DNA from: Microbispora hainanensis
GTDB lineage: Bacteria; Actinomycetota; Actinomycetes; Streptosporangiales; Streptosporangiaceae
Direction: 5' to 3'
Length of the DNA: 51,298 bases
NCBI RefSeq assembly: GCF_006874475.1
Contig: NZ_VIRM01000063.1
Location: 1 to 51,298, forward strand
Part shown: in pieces, positions 1-8,410 of the stretch
Layout of the letters: every line of letters starts with the position of its first letter
Numbering within the stretch: position 1 is the stretch's first letter
The notes under the pieces: generated by a model
The model's database searches: none
Told to the model about the DNA's origin: nothing
The model's input: only the letters and a program-made list of their open reading frames with translations
Made by a program: the position numbers and the translations under genes

Positions 1-137
1 GCCTCCGATACACCCGATGTCTCAGCCCGTCGAGAGTGCCACAATCGCCATCTTGACGTAAAGACCGAACCCTTCCGCCGCAACCACGATGACCGGCGAG
101 ATTGCATTCATCGGACCACTCCTGGCGGCGAACTTAA

Positions 138-150
138 TTAGCTCAGCTAA
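138..150. promoter_or_regulatory. Palindromic operator candidate upstream of dienelactone hydrolase
   Basis: A perfect 6-1-6 palindrome, TTAGCT-C-AGCTAA, lies in a short AT-rich patch about 70 bases before the hydrolase start at 220. Sites of this TTAG...CTAA form are commonly bound by MarR, PadR or TetR type repressors, but no such regulator gene is inside the window. The sequence to the left (1-137) shows no convincing gene. Confidence 0.4.
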
Positions 151-219
151 CTACTAAGGTGGGGTCCCTGCACCGCCATCTCACGGCAGCGGTGCGACCA
201 GAGGGGGAAGGAAATCTCA

Positions 220-963
220 ATGACGCACGCGATGTGGGCCGGCACGGTCGCCGTGACCGGGCACGAAGGCGCCGAACTCGAAGCGTACGCGGCCCGGCCA
301 CTCGACTCCGGTCCCCACGGCGGGGTCGTGGTGATCCACCACATGCCCGGCTATGACGAGGCCACCAAGGAGATCGTCCGGAAGTTCGCCGCGCACGGCT
401 ACGCGGCGGTCTGCCCCAACCTGTACTCGCGGGAGGGCGCCGGTGTCAGCCCCGACGACCAGGCCGCCGCGGCCCGGGCCAAGGGCGGCGTCCCGGACGA
501 GCAGCTCGTCGGCGACGTCGCGGGCGCCGCGGCCTACCTCAAGGGCCTGGAACACGCCAACGGCAAGGTCGGCGTCATCGGCTACTGCTCCGGCGGGCGG
601 CAGACGTTCCTGGCCGCCTGCTCGCTCCAGATCGACGCGGCCGTCGACTGCTACGGAGCCTTCGTGGTCACCCCGCCGCCCGCCGAATTCTCGCTGAAGG
701 CCGCCCCGCTGATCTCCCTGGCCGGCAAGCTGTCCTGCCCGCTGCTCGGGCTCTTCGGCGCGGACGACACGCACCCCTCGCCGGAGGAGGTGGGGGTGCT
801 CTCCGCCGAGCTGGACAAACTCGGCAAGGAACACAAGTTCCAGATCTTCCCCGACGCCGGCCACGGTTTCTTCGCCACCGATCGGTCCTCGTACCGGCCC
901 GCCGCGGCAGTGGAGGGCTGGAAGAAGGTCTTCGGTTTCTTCGGCCGCCACCTCACCGCCTGA
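220..963 (+). CDS. Dienelactone hydrolase family protein
   Basis: This 247-residue alpha/beta hydrolase belongs to the dienelactone hydrolase family, cytoplasmic enzymes that open lactone or ester bonds, often of aromatic breakdown products. The catalytic triad is visible: the nucleophile Cys123 in GYCSGG, the acid Asp at 182-183 in FGADDTHP, and His215 in DAGHGF. Length and triad spacing are normal for the family. There is no signal peptide. The ATG is preceded by a purine-rich GAGGGGGAAGGAA ribosome site. It is followed after 11 bases by a DUF6295 gene, so the two are almost certainly cotranscribed, probably from a promoter overlapping the palindrome at 138-150. The true substrate cannot be told from the sequence. 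Confidence 0.9.
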   Translation: MTHAMWAGTVAVTGHEGAELEAYAARPLDSGPHGGVVVIHHMPGYDEATKEIVRKFAAHGYAAVCPNLYSREGAGVSPDDQAAAARAKGGVPDEQLVGDVAGAAAYLKGLEHANGKVGVIGYCSGGRQTFLAACSLQIDAAVDCYGAFVVTPPPAEFSLKAAPLISLAGKLSCPLLGLFGADDTHPSPEEVGVLSAELDKLGKEHKFQIFPDAGHGFFATDRSSYRPAAAVEGWKKVFGFFGRHLTA

Positions 964-974
964 GGAGAACAGAA

Positions 975-1280
975 ATGTGCACCTATCTCACCGAGAAGTT
1001 CCGGATCGATGGCGCCGCCAAGGGCGCGTCGGGCTGGTTCACGGTCACCGACGGCATGGTCTACGTCGACCACCCCTACCACGCGACCCAGGAACACACG
1101 GTGAACATCGACCTCGCCAACCCGTCGGAGGGCCCGTCGGCCCGGGTCGCGATCGAGCTCACCGAGGAGGGGGCGCTCGCCCTCGTGGAGGCCATCCACA
1201 AGGCCCTGGCCGCGGCGCCGCCCGGGCTCGCGTCGGCCGCCCGCCGATCCGCTTCCGCCTCCGCTTCCGCTTCCGCCTGA
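975..1280 (+). CDS. DUF6295 family small protein
   Basis: A 101-residue protein beginning MCTYLTEKFRIDGAAKG, which I recognise as the small actinobacterial DUF6295 type, of unknown function. The N-terminal 80 residues look folded (mixed beta strands, with a HPYHAT segment near residue 35). The last 15 residues are a low-complexity Ser-Ala tail coded by TCCGCT/TCCGCC repeats. It sits 11 bases after the dienelactone hydrolase with a GGAG ribosome site in the gap. In other actinomycetes I recall these small proteins being encoded next to this hydrolase, which suggests a linked role, but that is recollection rather than evidence in this sequence. Confidence 0.7.
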   Translation: MCTYLTEKFRIDGAAKGASGWFTVTDGMVYVDHPYHATQEHTVNIDLANPSEGPSARVAIELTEEGALALVEAIHKALAAAPPGLASAARRSASASASASA

Positions 1281-1292
1281 TCCTGCCCCGCC

Positions 1293-1345
1293 CGCCGGCC
1301 GTGCGGCTCCCGTTGCGAGAGAGCGGGAGCCGCAGACGGCCGGCG
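1293..1345. terminator. Bidirectional hairpin terminator
   Basis: Two nested perfect arms (9 bp, 1293-1301 with 1337-1345; 10 bp, 1303-1312 with 1324-1333) form a strong GC hairpin with an 11-base loop between the convergent DUF6295 and acetyltransferase genes. There is no U-run, as is usual at high G+C. Confidence 0.75.
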
Positions 1346-1356
1346 GACGGCGTGCG

Positions 1357-2106
1357 TCAGGCTTCGAGCGACATGTAGAGGCGGGTGCCGGCCGGCCGGA
1401 AGCCCACGCGTTCGTAGACCCGGCGCGAACCATCACCGCCGTACTCCAGCCACACTGACCGTGCTCCCCTGGCGAGCGTCGTCTCGGCGAGTGTGGCGGT
1501 GACCGCGGCGGCGATGCCCCGCCCGCGGAAATCGGGACGGGTGCCGACTCCGGCGAGCTCCGACGTCTCCACGGCCGGGGCGGAACACATGGCCGCTCCG
1601 GCGCAGCCCCCGCCGGCCGCCCGGACGAACCGGACCGCGCCCCCGCTCTCCTCCGTACGGCGCAGCCGGGCCGCGCCCTCCGGCGACGCGGCGAACTCGC
1701 CGCCGAACGCCTCCGACAGGGCGGCGTCGATCGCCGCGTAGTCCTCGTCCGTTGACGGCGTCTCCACCGGGAAGGCGGCCGGCGGCATCGTCAGCGTTTC
1801 CGGAACGCAGACGAGGTATTCGTGCATCGCCTCGACGGTGAACCCGGCCTCCTCAAGAGCCTGCTGCACGGCGGGCGCGGCGTCCGGCGCGAACTCGAGA
1901 CGGGGCTTGAGCCTGCGCTCGCGGAACGCGCCGATCAGCGCCGCGACGTCGCGCGCACCCGGCCGGGCGGCGGGCAGGGGTGTCGCGTAGTTGATGTACG
2001 GACTGGTGGTGCCGGGATCCACGCCGAGAACGAACCCCCCGATTTCGGCGGCTTCGGGACGGCGGCGCAGGTTGGCCACGGCGAAATTCTGGACATCGAT
2101 GCCCAC
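1357..2106 (-). CDS. GNAT family N-acetyltransferase
   Basis: A GNAT acetyltransferase that moves an acetyl group from acetyl-CoA to an unknown amine. The acetyl-CoA binding motif A is in the C-terminal part (VGTRPDFRGRGIAAAV), followed by the usual motif B ending YERVGFRPAGTRLYM. The N-terminal half, with conserved-looking VANLRRRPEAAEIGGFVLG, is a second GNAT-like lobe, as in many actinomycete two-lobe members. The start is uncertain. I chose GTG at 2106 (249 residues) because codon use turns typical there. A TTG at 2181 would add 25 residues, but it has no ribosome site and its codons look non-coding. It converges on the DUF6295 gene. Confidence 0.8.
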   Translation of the reverse strand: MGIDVQNFAVANLRRRPEAAEIGGFVLGVDPGTTSPYINYATPLPAARPGARDVAALIGAFRERRLKPRLEFAPDAAPAVQQALEEAGFTVEAMHEYLVCVPETLTMPPAAFPVETPSTDEDYAAIDAALSEAFGGEFAASPEGAARLRRTEESGGAVRFVRAAGGGCAGAAMCSAPAVETSELAGVGTRPDFRGRGIAAAVTATLAETTLARGARSVWLEYGGDGSRRVYERVGFRPAGTRLYMSLEA

Positions 2107-2181
2107 GGTGATATCGACCTCACGAATGACAAAGTGGAGCGGTTCGCTCGCCGCGCGGAGCGCAGGGGTGAACGCGCACAA

Positions 2182-2763
2182 CAGGGATAGGTGCGCTGGG
2201 CACCGTCACGTGGGGCCGCCGTAAACGGAGGGCAGGGGACCGGTGACGCGGGAGGCGTATCGGTCAGCGCCGCCGGCGGCCGCTGCGGGACGCCGAGAAC
2301 ATAGGCTTCGTTCCTTCTGTGAATGCATGGTGAAGCGCGCTCACCTTTCCACGCACGTCCGCGGGCGCGCAAATCGTTTGTTTCCGGCCAGCCGGCCGGC
2401 TCAGCGCGTCGCGGGGGGCGAGCAGGTCGGTCAGCTCCTCGTCCAGCAGCGCGGTCTCGACGGGCGACAGCGCGGGCGGCCCGGCGCAGCGTCTCGCCGG
2501 TCAGCACGGCGGACAGAACGGCGGGCAGAACGGCAACTGCCGGTGCCCGTCGGCACGGGGGAACTGATCGTGATCAGCAGGTGCTGCTGGGGCGGCGAGG
2601 AACGCGCAACGCCACCGCCCGCCGCCGGCATCCGGCGGCGGGCGGTGAACTCCGCGCGGCCCCGCCCGGCGGGCCGGTCTCAGCCCGCCGGCGTTCGTCT
2701 CGGTCCGGATAACGCCGGGCCCTGTCGTACGCTCCCGCCCGCACGACCTCGCGGCCGCGGCGG
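2182..2763. other. Gene-free stretch with a possible eroded coding fragment
   Basis: No intact gene is convincing in these 580 bases. On the minus strand at about 2512-2340 one frame reads like protein (SPVETALLDEELTDLLAPRD and on through LHHAFTEG) but has no usable start and I do not recognise it. It may be the remnant of a lost gene. Other frames give only arginine/proline-rich shadow translations. Confidence 0.3.
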
Positions 2764-3234
2764 CTACCACTGGCCTCCCGGTGTGCCTGCCTCCCGTGGC
2801 GTGCCTCCCTGCTCGTGCTGCCGGTAGTTGGCGGCGAACGCCAGCGCGCCGAGGCCGAACAGGAAGATGATCGCCCCGGTGACCACGTTGTCCCAGATCG
2901 TCGCCGTGGTCGCCGGCCGGCCGCTGATCACCCACGGAGCGATGATCGTCCAGACGCCGAGCACCGGCACCACCCAGCTCACGCCGTACGTGCGGCCGAA
3001 GGCGGACGCGCAGCACATCGCGAGTGCGGCGACCGTCAGCCCGACGATCAGGTTGTTGATCGCCAGACCGCCGAAACCGCTGAAGCCCACGATCCACGGC
3101 GAGATGGCGAGGTAAATCCCGGCGAGGAACGTCACTCCATCCATGATCTGAGCCGGAACGGTCGATCCCGCGCGGTCGTACGCCTGGCGCAGTTCCGTCG
3201 CGTCCGGGCGGTGTGCCAGACCTGGTCGCACCAT
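2764..3234 (-). CDS. SPW repeat membrane protein
   Basis: A 156-residue integral membrane protein with two SPW-type repeats: the first has AISPWIVGFSG near residue 45, the second has IIAPWVISG near residue 98. Each is followed by a second hydrophobic helix, so four membrane segments are expected. The N-terminal 30 residues and the Gly/Pro/Gln-rich C-terminal tail are cytoplasmic-looking. SPW proteins are small membrane proteins of unknown function, common in actinobacteria and proteobacteria. The ATG at 3234 has a GAGGTGA ribosome site, and a palindrome lies 54 bases upstream (3288-3300). It stands alone, with gene-poor DNA on both sides. Confidence 0.85.
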   Translation of the reverse strand: MVRPGLAHRPDATELRQAYDRAGSTVPAQIMDGVTFLAGIYLAISPWIVGFSGFGGLAINNLIVGLTVAALAMCCASAFGRTYGVSWVVPVLGVWTIIAPWVISGRPATTATIWDNVVTGAIIFLFGLGALAFAANYRQHEQGGTPREAGTPGGQW

Positions 3235-3287
3235 GTCACGTCACCTCTTCTCCCAGACGGGCCGGGCCGAAGACCCGGACCCCTCGC

Positions 3288-3300
3288 TTGCATCATGCAA
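3288..3300. promoter_or_regulatory. Palindromic operator candidate upstream of SPW gene
   Basis: Perfect 6-1-6 palindrome TTGCAT-C-ATGCAA, 54 bases upstream of the SPW protein start. Position and symmetry fit a repressor site for that gene. The regulator is unknown. Confidence 0.35.
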
Positions 3301-3399
3301 CGCCGCAGGTGGTGAAGGGGAGGTCGCGAGATGCGCGGGAAACAGATGGACGACATCTGTCACTGCGATGTCCCCGGCGCGGCGAGTGCCCGGGCCGTG

Positions 3400-3752
3400 T
3401 TCACGATGGAGACGTGGCCGTACGCGGCGTCCCGCGGAGGCGGGAGTCGTGGATGAGCTCGACGGGCGACTGAAGCCAGGCGGCGTCGGGGCCGGCGACG
3501 ACGGCCATCTCCCCCTCGCGATACCGCGCCCAGGGGATCACGGCGCCGTAGTCGAAGCGCAGCAGCAGTTCCGTGCGCATCGCCGCCCGCCGGGGCCGGC
3601 AGCCACCGGCCCGCCGGGCGGCCGCCCAGGAGTGCCGCGAAGCAGGCTCCGGAGCCGAAGCGTGGCAGGCACAGCCAGTCCACGGAGCCGTCGCGGCCGA
3701 CCAGGGCGGCCGTGTGCATGTCACCGATGAGCGCGTAGTCCTCGATGCGCAT
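3400..3752 (-). pseudogene. Remnant of a GH15 glucoamylase/trehalase-like gene
   Basis: The start of a GH15-type glycosidase is clear: MRIEDYALIGDMHTAALVGR, then SVDWLCLPRFGSGACFAALL and GRWLPAPAG. At about 3581 the reading frame changes and the sequence resumes as AMRTELLLRFDYGAVIPWAR and VAGPDAAWLQSPVELI, which in intact relatives lies some 50-60 residues further on. Everything after that, including the catalytic (alpha/alpha)6 barrel, is missing. Only about 110 of the roughly 600 residues of the family survive, so the gene cannot be functional. The deletion with frame change and the 3' loss look like two separate events. It lies directly upstream of, and in line with, the alditol oxidase gene's 3' end. 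Confidence 0.8.
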
Positions 3753-3809
3753 CGTCTTCCCCCGCGACTCCCGGGGACCTACCTGGTCACGAGGGGGCGA
3801 ACCGGGCGA

Positions 3810-5168
3810 TCAGCCGAGGACGTACCGCTCGACGAACTCGTTGGCGAAGACGCCGCGAGGGTCGTAGTGCCGCGCCAGCGCCGCGAACTCGTCCAGGCGC
3901 TCGTAGCGGGTGCGCAGGACGTCGGCGGGGAGGGTGAACACCTTCCCCCAGTGGGGCCGCGCGCCGAACGGCGCCAGGCACTCCTCGATCGCGGTGAGCA
4001 CGGGCGTCACGGCGGCGGTGTCCTTGATCCACGTGAAGTGGAAGGCCACGGTGTCACGGCCCTGGCTCGGGCTCAGCCACAGGTCGTCGCCGGCGATCGT
4101 GCGGATCTCGGAGATCTGCAGGACCGGGGCGATGCGGTCGCGGATCGCGTCGAGGGCGCGGAACGCCGCGGCCGCGTGCCGGCGGGGCACCATGTACTCC
4201 GCCTGGAGCTCCTCGCCGCTGCTGGGCGTGAAGTCGGGCCGGAAGTGCGGCAGGCGCTCGAACCAGGGGCCGGGGACGCCCATCTGGGCGGTGCAGTGCA
4301 CCGCCGACATGCCGGGCACGGGGTGCCTCGGGCCGTCGGCGGGCGTCGCCCCGAAGAAGCCGCCGCCCGGCTCGCCCCCGTGGAAGCCCTCACCGGCCGT
4401 TGCCCCTTCCAGGCCGCCCGCGGCCGCGTCTCCCGCGAGCCCGCTCACCGCCGCCGCCTCGGCGCGGTCCGCGCCGGCCGCGCCGGCCCGTTCCTTGACC
4501 CAGACCTGGTTGATCCGCGAGGTGCGCCAGTCGGTGAACAGGCTGACGCTGTACGCGGCGGACATGACGGCGTCGAACCGCTCGTCCAGCACCTCGGCCG
4601 GCAGGCCCTCGAACACCCGCTGGCGGACGTCGAACGACGGCACGACGTCGAGCGTCATGGCCACGACGACGCCGAGGGCGCCCAGCGCGACGACGGCACC
4701 GGCGAACCGGTCGCCGTCCGCGTCGCGGCTCAGCGTGACGAGGTCGCCGTCCGCGGTCACCATCTCGATCGCACGTACGGAGGTGGCCAGGCCGCCGTTG
4801 GCGTCGCCCGAGCCGTGGGTGCCGGTCGCGCAGGAGCCCGCGACCGAGATGTGCGGCAGCGACGCGAGGTTGGGCAGGGCGTAGCCCTTGTCGTGCAGAC
4901 GGCGGCCCAGCTCGCCATACCGGACGCTCGCGGCGACCCGCACCGTGGACGACCCGCCGTCGATCTCGATCTCCGGCGGCAGCGCGTCGAGCGAGATCAG
5001 CGCGCCCGGGGAGTCGGCGATGTGGTTGAAGGAGTGTCCGCTGCCCAGCACGCGGGCCTTCTCGCTGCGCGCCACCAGGGCGCGCACCTCCTCGACCGAG
5101 GAGGGCCGCTCGACCTCCGCGGCCCGGAAGGTGATGTTGCCCGCCCAGTTTGTCACCAATTGAGTCAC
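3810..5168 (-). CDS. FAD-linked alditol oxidase (AldO-like)
   Basis: A 452-residue FAD oxidase of the vanillyl-alcohol-oxidase fold, closest in my recollection to Streptomyces alditol oxidase AldO, which oxidises xylitol or sorbitol with O2 to an aldose and H2O2. The FAD-binding motif GSGHSFN includes His45, the residue that carries covalent FAD in AldO. GTHGSG follows at 116-121, and the substrate domain has MGVPGPWFERLPHF and HWGKVF. The protein is about 35 residues longer than AldO because of an Ala/Gly-rich stretch at roughly 227-272, between VWVKERAG and FFGATPADG, probably a loop or linker. It is a single gene on the minus strand. The peroxiredoxin gene next door could deal with the H2O2 it forms, but that is inference. 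Confidence 0.85.
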   Translation of the reverse strand: MTQLVTNWAGNITFRAAEVERPSSVEEVRALVARSEKARVLGSGHSFNHIADSPGALISLDALPPEIEIDGGSSTVRVAASVRYGELGRRLHDKGYALPNLASLPHISVAGSCATGTHGSGDANGGLATSVRAIEMVTADGDLVTLSRDADGDRFAGAVVALGALGVVVAMTLDVVPSFDVRQRVFEGLPAEVLDERFDAVMSAAYSVSLFTDWRTSRINQVWVKERAGAAGADRAEAAAVSGLAGDAAAGGLEGATAGEGFHGGEPGGGFFGATPADGPRHPVPGMSAVHCTAQMGVPGPWFERLPHFRPDFTPSSGEELQAEYMVPRRHAAAAFRALDAIRDRIAPVLQISEIRTIAGDDLWLSPSQGRDTVAFHFTWIKDTAAVTPVLTAIEECLAPFGARPHWGKVFTLPADVLRTRYERLDEFAALARHYDPRGVFANEFVERYVLG

Positions 5169-5274
5169 AAGGGAGTTCTACCGGAACATCACGCTCAGGT
5201 GCTCCCCCGCGTGCGGTTCACCTTCCCGGCGGCGGGCCGGCGCCTCCGCTCCGCGCCTCCGCTCGCGCCTGCGG

Positions 5275-6015
5275 TCAGGCGCCGCGGCCGGGGAGGCTGG
5301 CGAGATACCAGTCGACGAGCTTGAGCCGCTCGTCGGCCAGTCTGGCCTCCACCTCGGCCTGGGTCTTCGGCGCGCCCAGCAGCACGTCGTCGCCCGGACG
5401 CCAGTTGGCCGGGCAGGAGACGCCGTCGCGGTCGGACGTCTGCAGCGCGTCCACGAGCCTGAGGATCTCGGGGATCATCCGCCCCGCGTTCATCGGGTAG
5501 TAGAGGATCGCGCGGACGACCGACTGCGGGTCGATCACGAACACCGCGCGGACCGCCGCCGTCGTCGACATGTTCGGGTGGAGCATGCCGTACGCCCGGG
5601 ACACCCGCGTGTCGAGGTCGGCGATGACCGGGAAGGGGATCTTCACGCCGAGCTTCTCCTCTATCGACCGCGTCCAGGCGAGGTGGCTGTACACGGAGTC
5701 GACGGAGTTCGCGAGCAGGGCGACGTCGCGGGCGGCGAACGCGTCGGCCAGCTCGGCGAACGCGACGAACTCCGTGGTGCACACCGGGGTGAAGTCGGCC
5801 GGATGGCTGAACAGCACCAGCCACCGCCCGGCGTAGTCGGCGAGCCGGACCGGCCCGTGGGTGCTCTCGGCCTCGAAGTCCGGCGCCCTGTCGCCGATGA
5901 GCGGCAGCCTCGCGGGCTCCGCCCCGGGTCCCGCCGAGGGCGCGGCTGAAGGTGTCGCCGCGGGTGCCGCCGGCGGTGTTGCCGCGGGCACCCCAGAGGT
6001 CACGGCAGAGGTCAT
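5275..6015 (-). CDS. Peroxiredoxin of the Prx6 (1-Cys/AhpC) type
   Basis: A thiol peroxidase that reduces H2O2 and organic peroxides. The peroxidatic Cys79 is in the FTPVCTTEF motif after LVLFSHPAD. The second cysteine in GVSCPANWRPGD near residue 212 is typical of Prx6-like bacterial and archaeal enzymes. The core starts near residue 37 (LPLIGDRAPDFEAES). It is preceded by about 35 residues of Ala/Pro/Ser that no family member needs and that do not form a signal peptide. The ATG at 6015 has a GGAAAGGAAG ribosome site. Gene order places it downstream-facing to the alditol oxidase, on the same strand with a 106-base gap. Confidence 0.9.
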   Translation of the reverse strand: MTSAVTSGVPAATPPAAPAATPSAAPSAGPGAEPARLPLIGDRAPDFEAESTHGPVRLADYAGRWLVLFSHPADFTPVCTTEFVAFAELADAFAARDVALLANSVDSVYSHLAWTRSIEEKLGVKIPFPVIADLDTRVSRAYGMLHPNMSTTAAVRAVFVIDPQSVVRAILYYPMNAGRMIPEILRLVDALQTSDRDGVSCPANWRPGDDVLLGAPKTQAEVEARLADERLKLVDWYLASLPGRGA

Positions 6016-6150
6016 GGTCGCTTCCTTTCCGCGTCACGCCGCCAGAGCGGGGCCGCCGCGAATGCCGCCGCGTTTGACGCACGGCGGGGCGGCCGGCGCT
6101 CTCCTCGTGTCGCCCGCCTCGTGGCCCGGCGCGTCCCCCAGCTCGCCGGC

Positions 6151-6186
6151 CGCGTCGTCACCCGCGTCGTCAACCGCGTCGTCCAT
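6151..6186. repeat. Three tandem 12-bp repeats
   Basis: CGCGTCGTCACC, CGCGTCGTCAAC and CGCGTCGTCCAT follow one another in the 285-base divergent gap between peroxiredoxin and the methyltransferase. No gene is convincing here; a 50-codon minus-strand frame through the repeat lacks a ribosome site. Confidence 0.6.
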
Positions 6187-6300
6187 GGGGCCCGTACCCG
6201 CGAAGACCGGCCGCGACCACGACCGTTTCGCCCCGATTCGGTAATGCCGCAGGCCACGAGCGCCGGGCGGGAATGAACGAGGCACGAACAGGGGGACGCC

Positions 6301-6935
6301 ATGCCGACGACCGAGGTCAGCCATCCGCTCTTCGCCCGCTTCTACACGTGGTTCAGTCATGTGCTCGACCGGCACGGCATTATCGGGCAGCGCGCGGCGC
6401 TGGTGTCGGGGCTGTCGGGCCGGGTGATCGAGGTCGGCGCGGGCAACGGGCTCAACTTCATCCACTATCCGCCGTCCGTCGCCGGAGTGCTGGCCGTCGA
6501 GCCCGAACCACGGCTGCGGGCGACCGCCCGTCAGGCGGCCCGTGGCGCGCGGGCGCGGATCGAGGTCGTCGGCGGCCTGGCCGAGCGGCTCCCGGCGGCC
6601 GACGGGGAGTTCGACGCGGCGGTGGTGTCGTTCGTGCTGTGCTCGCTGCCCGATCCCGTCGCCGGGCTGCGGGAGATCCGCCGCGTGCTGGCCCCGGCGG
6701 GCGGCTGCGGTTCCTCGAACACGTCCGCGCCTGGTCCACGGGCTGGGCCAGGGCGCAGGACCTGCTCGACGCGACCGTGTGGCCGCGACTGACCGGCGGC
6801 TGCCACACGGGCCGCGACAGCGTGACGGCCGTCGAGGCGGCGGGCTTCACCGTCGAGGCGCTGGAGCGCTTCGTCTTCCCCGGCCGCGCCTGCAGTCCCA
6901 TCTCCTTCTGCGTACGCGGCGAGGCCCGGCCCTGA
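6301..6935 (+). pseudogene. Frameshifted class I SAM methyltransferase
   Basis: The first part reads as a class I methyltransferase: a lead-in of HPLFARFYTWFSHVLDRHG, motif I VIEVGAGNGLNF near residue 42, an acidic VEPEP motif, and FVLCSLPDPVAGLREIRRVL. At 6691-6702 (a GCCCCGGCGGGCGG run) the frame breaks, and the conserved continuation RLRFLEHVRAWSTGWARAQD, through to FVFPGRACSPISFCVRG, is in the next frame and stops at 6935. One missing base restores a normal protein of about 210 residues. The uninterrupted frame instead ends at 6792 with nonsense. Either the gene is newly broken or a base was lost in sequencing. ATG at 6301 has GGGGGAC upstream. Confidence 0.8.
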
Positions 6936-6971
6936 ACGGCATCACCGGGACTCACCGGGGCTCAGCGGGGC

Positions 6972-8231
6972 TCAGCGGGTGTCCGTGCGGCTCGCCAGGG
7001 CGTCGTACCGGCGGAAGGCGGCCACGCCGAAACCGGTCACCAGGACCAGCAGGGCGCACATCAGACCGCCGCCCGCCCACGAGGGCACCAGCCCGAAGGC
7101 GTCGGCGGTGGCGCCCGCCCGCAGGTCGCCCAGCCGGGGCCCGCCCGCGACGACGACCATGAACACCCCCTGCAGGCGTCCGCGCATCTCGTCGGGCGCG
7201 TAGGTCTGCAGGATCGTCTGCCGCCAGACGGCGGAGGCGAGGTCGGTCGCGCCGCCGATCGCCAGCAGCGCCACGACCAGCCACAACGGCTGGGCCAGCG
7301 CCGCGGCGGCCACCGTCACGCCCCACAGGGCGATCACGAGCGTGAGCGCCACCCCCTGGCGGCGTACGCGGCCGACCCAGCCGGAGAAGACGCCGGCGAC
7401 GACCGCGCCGATGGCGATGCTCGCCGACAGCCAGCCGAACGCCACCGCGGACCCGCCGAAGCGCTCGGCCGCCATCTCCGGGAACAGCGCCCTCGGCATC
7501 GCGAACGCCATCGCGATGATGTCCACCACGAACGACATGAACACGACGGGCTTGCTCACCACGTACTTGAGCCCGTCGACCACCGAGCGCAGGCCCGGCC
7601 GGGAGATCTCGCCGACGGGCGTCAGCGTCGGCAGCCGTACGGCGGCGTAGAAGCCGGCGCCGAACAGGATCGCGTCGATGAGGTACGCGGTGGCGTAGCC
7701 GCCCTTGGCGAGCACCACCCCCGCCAGCAGCGGCCCGACCACCGTGCCGATGCTGCTGACCAGGAAGTTGAGGGTGTTGGCCGCGGGGACCCGCTCGGTG
7801 GGCACGATGCGGGGAATGATCGCCCCGCGCGTGGCCGAGGTGACGGCGAAGCCGATCGACTGCAGGGCGATGACGGCGAGGATGAGATAGACGCTGCCGA
7901 TTCCCGACCAGGCGTGCAGCAGCAGGGCGACGGTGGACAGCCATGCCACCACCGAGCCGGCCAGCAGGAGCCGCCGGCGGTCCATCGCGTCGGCGACCGC
8001 GCCGCCCCACAGGCCGAAGACGACCAGCGGGACGAGGCTCACCGGCCCGAGCAGGCCGACCCACAGGGACGACCCCGTGATGCTGTACACCTGCCCGCTC
8101 ACGGCCACCGAGGTGAGCTGGAAGCCGATGAAGGAGACGCCCTGCCCCACCAGCAACCGCCGGTACGCGGTGATGCTCAGGGGCCTCGTGTCGAGGGCGA
8201 CACGCTTCAGAACTGCCTGTACCCCCGCCAC
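6972..8231 (-). CDS. MFS transporter of the EntS-like exporter type
   Basis: A 419-residue major facilitator with 12 predicted membrane helices. The loop between helices 2 and 3 carries GGAVADAMDRRRLLL, the MFS motif A region. The overall pattern (ATRGAIIPRIVPTERVPAAN, and later RGRLQGVFMVV) matches the EntS/DUF894-like group that exports siderophores or drugs. The substrate is unknown. Start is GTG 8231 with GAGGTAG close upstream. Its 5' region (8232-8606) contains several copies of the CCGAA motif that also flanks the neighbouring lacI gene, so it may be under the same repressor, but the sites are 180-360 bases away. It converges with the broken methyltransferase. Confidence 0.85.
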   Translation of the reverse strand: MAGVQAVLKRVALDTRPLSITAYRRLLVGQGVSFIGFQLTSVAVSGQVYSITGSSLWVGLLGPVSLVPLVVFGLWGGAVADAMDRRRLLLAGSVVAWLSTVALLLHAWSGIGSVYLILAVIALQSIGFAVTSATRGAIIPRIVPTERVPAANTLNFLVSSIGTVVGPLLAGVVLAKGGYATAYLIDAILFGAGFYAAVRLPTLTPVGEISRPGLRSVVDGLKYVVSKPVVFMSFVVDIIAMAFAMPRALFPEMAAERFGGSAVAFGWLSASIAIGAVVAGVFSGWVGRVRRQGVALTLVIALWGVTVAAAALAQPLWLVVALLAIGGATDLASAVWRQTILQTYAPDEMRGRLQGVFMVVVAGGPRLGDLRAGATADAFGLVPSWAGGGLMCALLVLVTGFGVAAFRRYDALASRTDTR

Positions 8232-8410
8232 CCTCTACCTCGCCGATCTGGGCATATGAAACATTTTGCGTACTTTACCCCGATCACGTACGGCGACCGT
8301 GACCGGAGCCCAGGAAAGGAGCAGGCCGGAAACCTCCCCCGCACGGGTCGCCGTCGGCAGCGGAACGGCGGCACGGCGTCCGTGGAACATGCGGGCGCCC
8401 CTCCAAAAGC

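Noticed and set aside
2243..2827. 194-codon plus-strand frame in the gap before the SPW gene
   Set aside because: Composition is arginine/alanine-rich with no ribosome site or recognisable domain; it overlaps the 3' end of the SPW gene.
3573..5324. 583-codon open frame on the plus strand
   Set aside because: It lies antisense to alditol oxidase, has Arg/Ala/Gly/Val-rich composition without domains, and arises from the high G+C codon pattern.
6034..6186. 50-codon acidic ORF upstream of peroxiredoxin (MDDAVDDAGDDAAG)
   Set aside because: No ribosome site; the repeated DDA pattern comes from the 12-bp DNA repeat.
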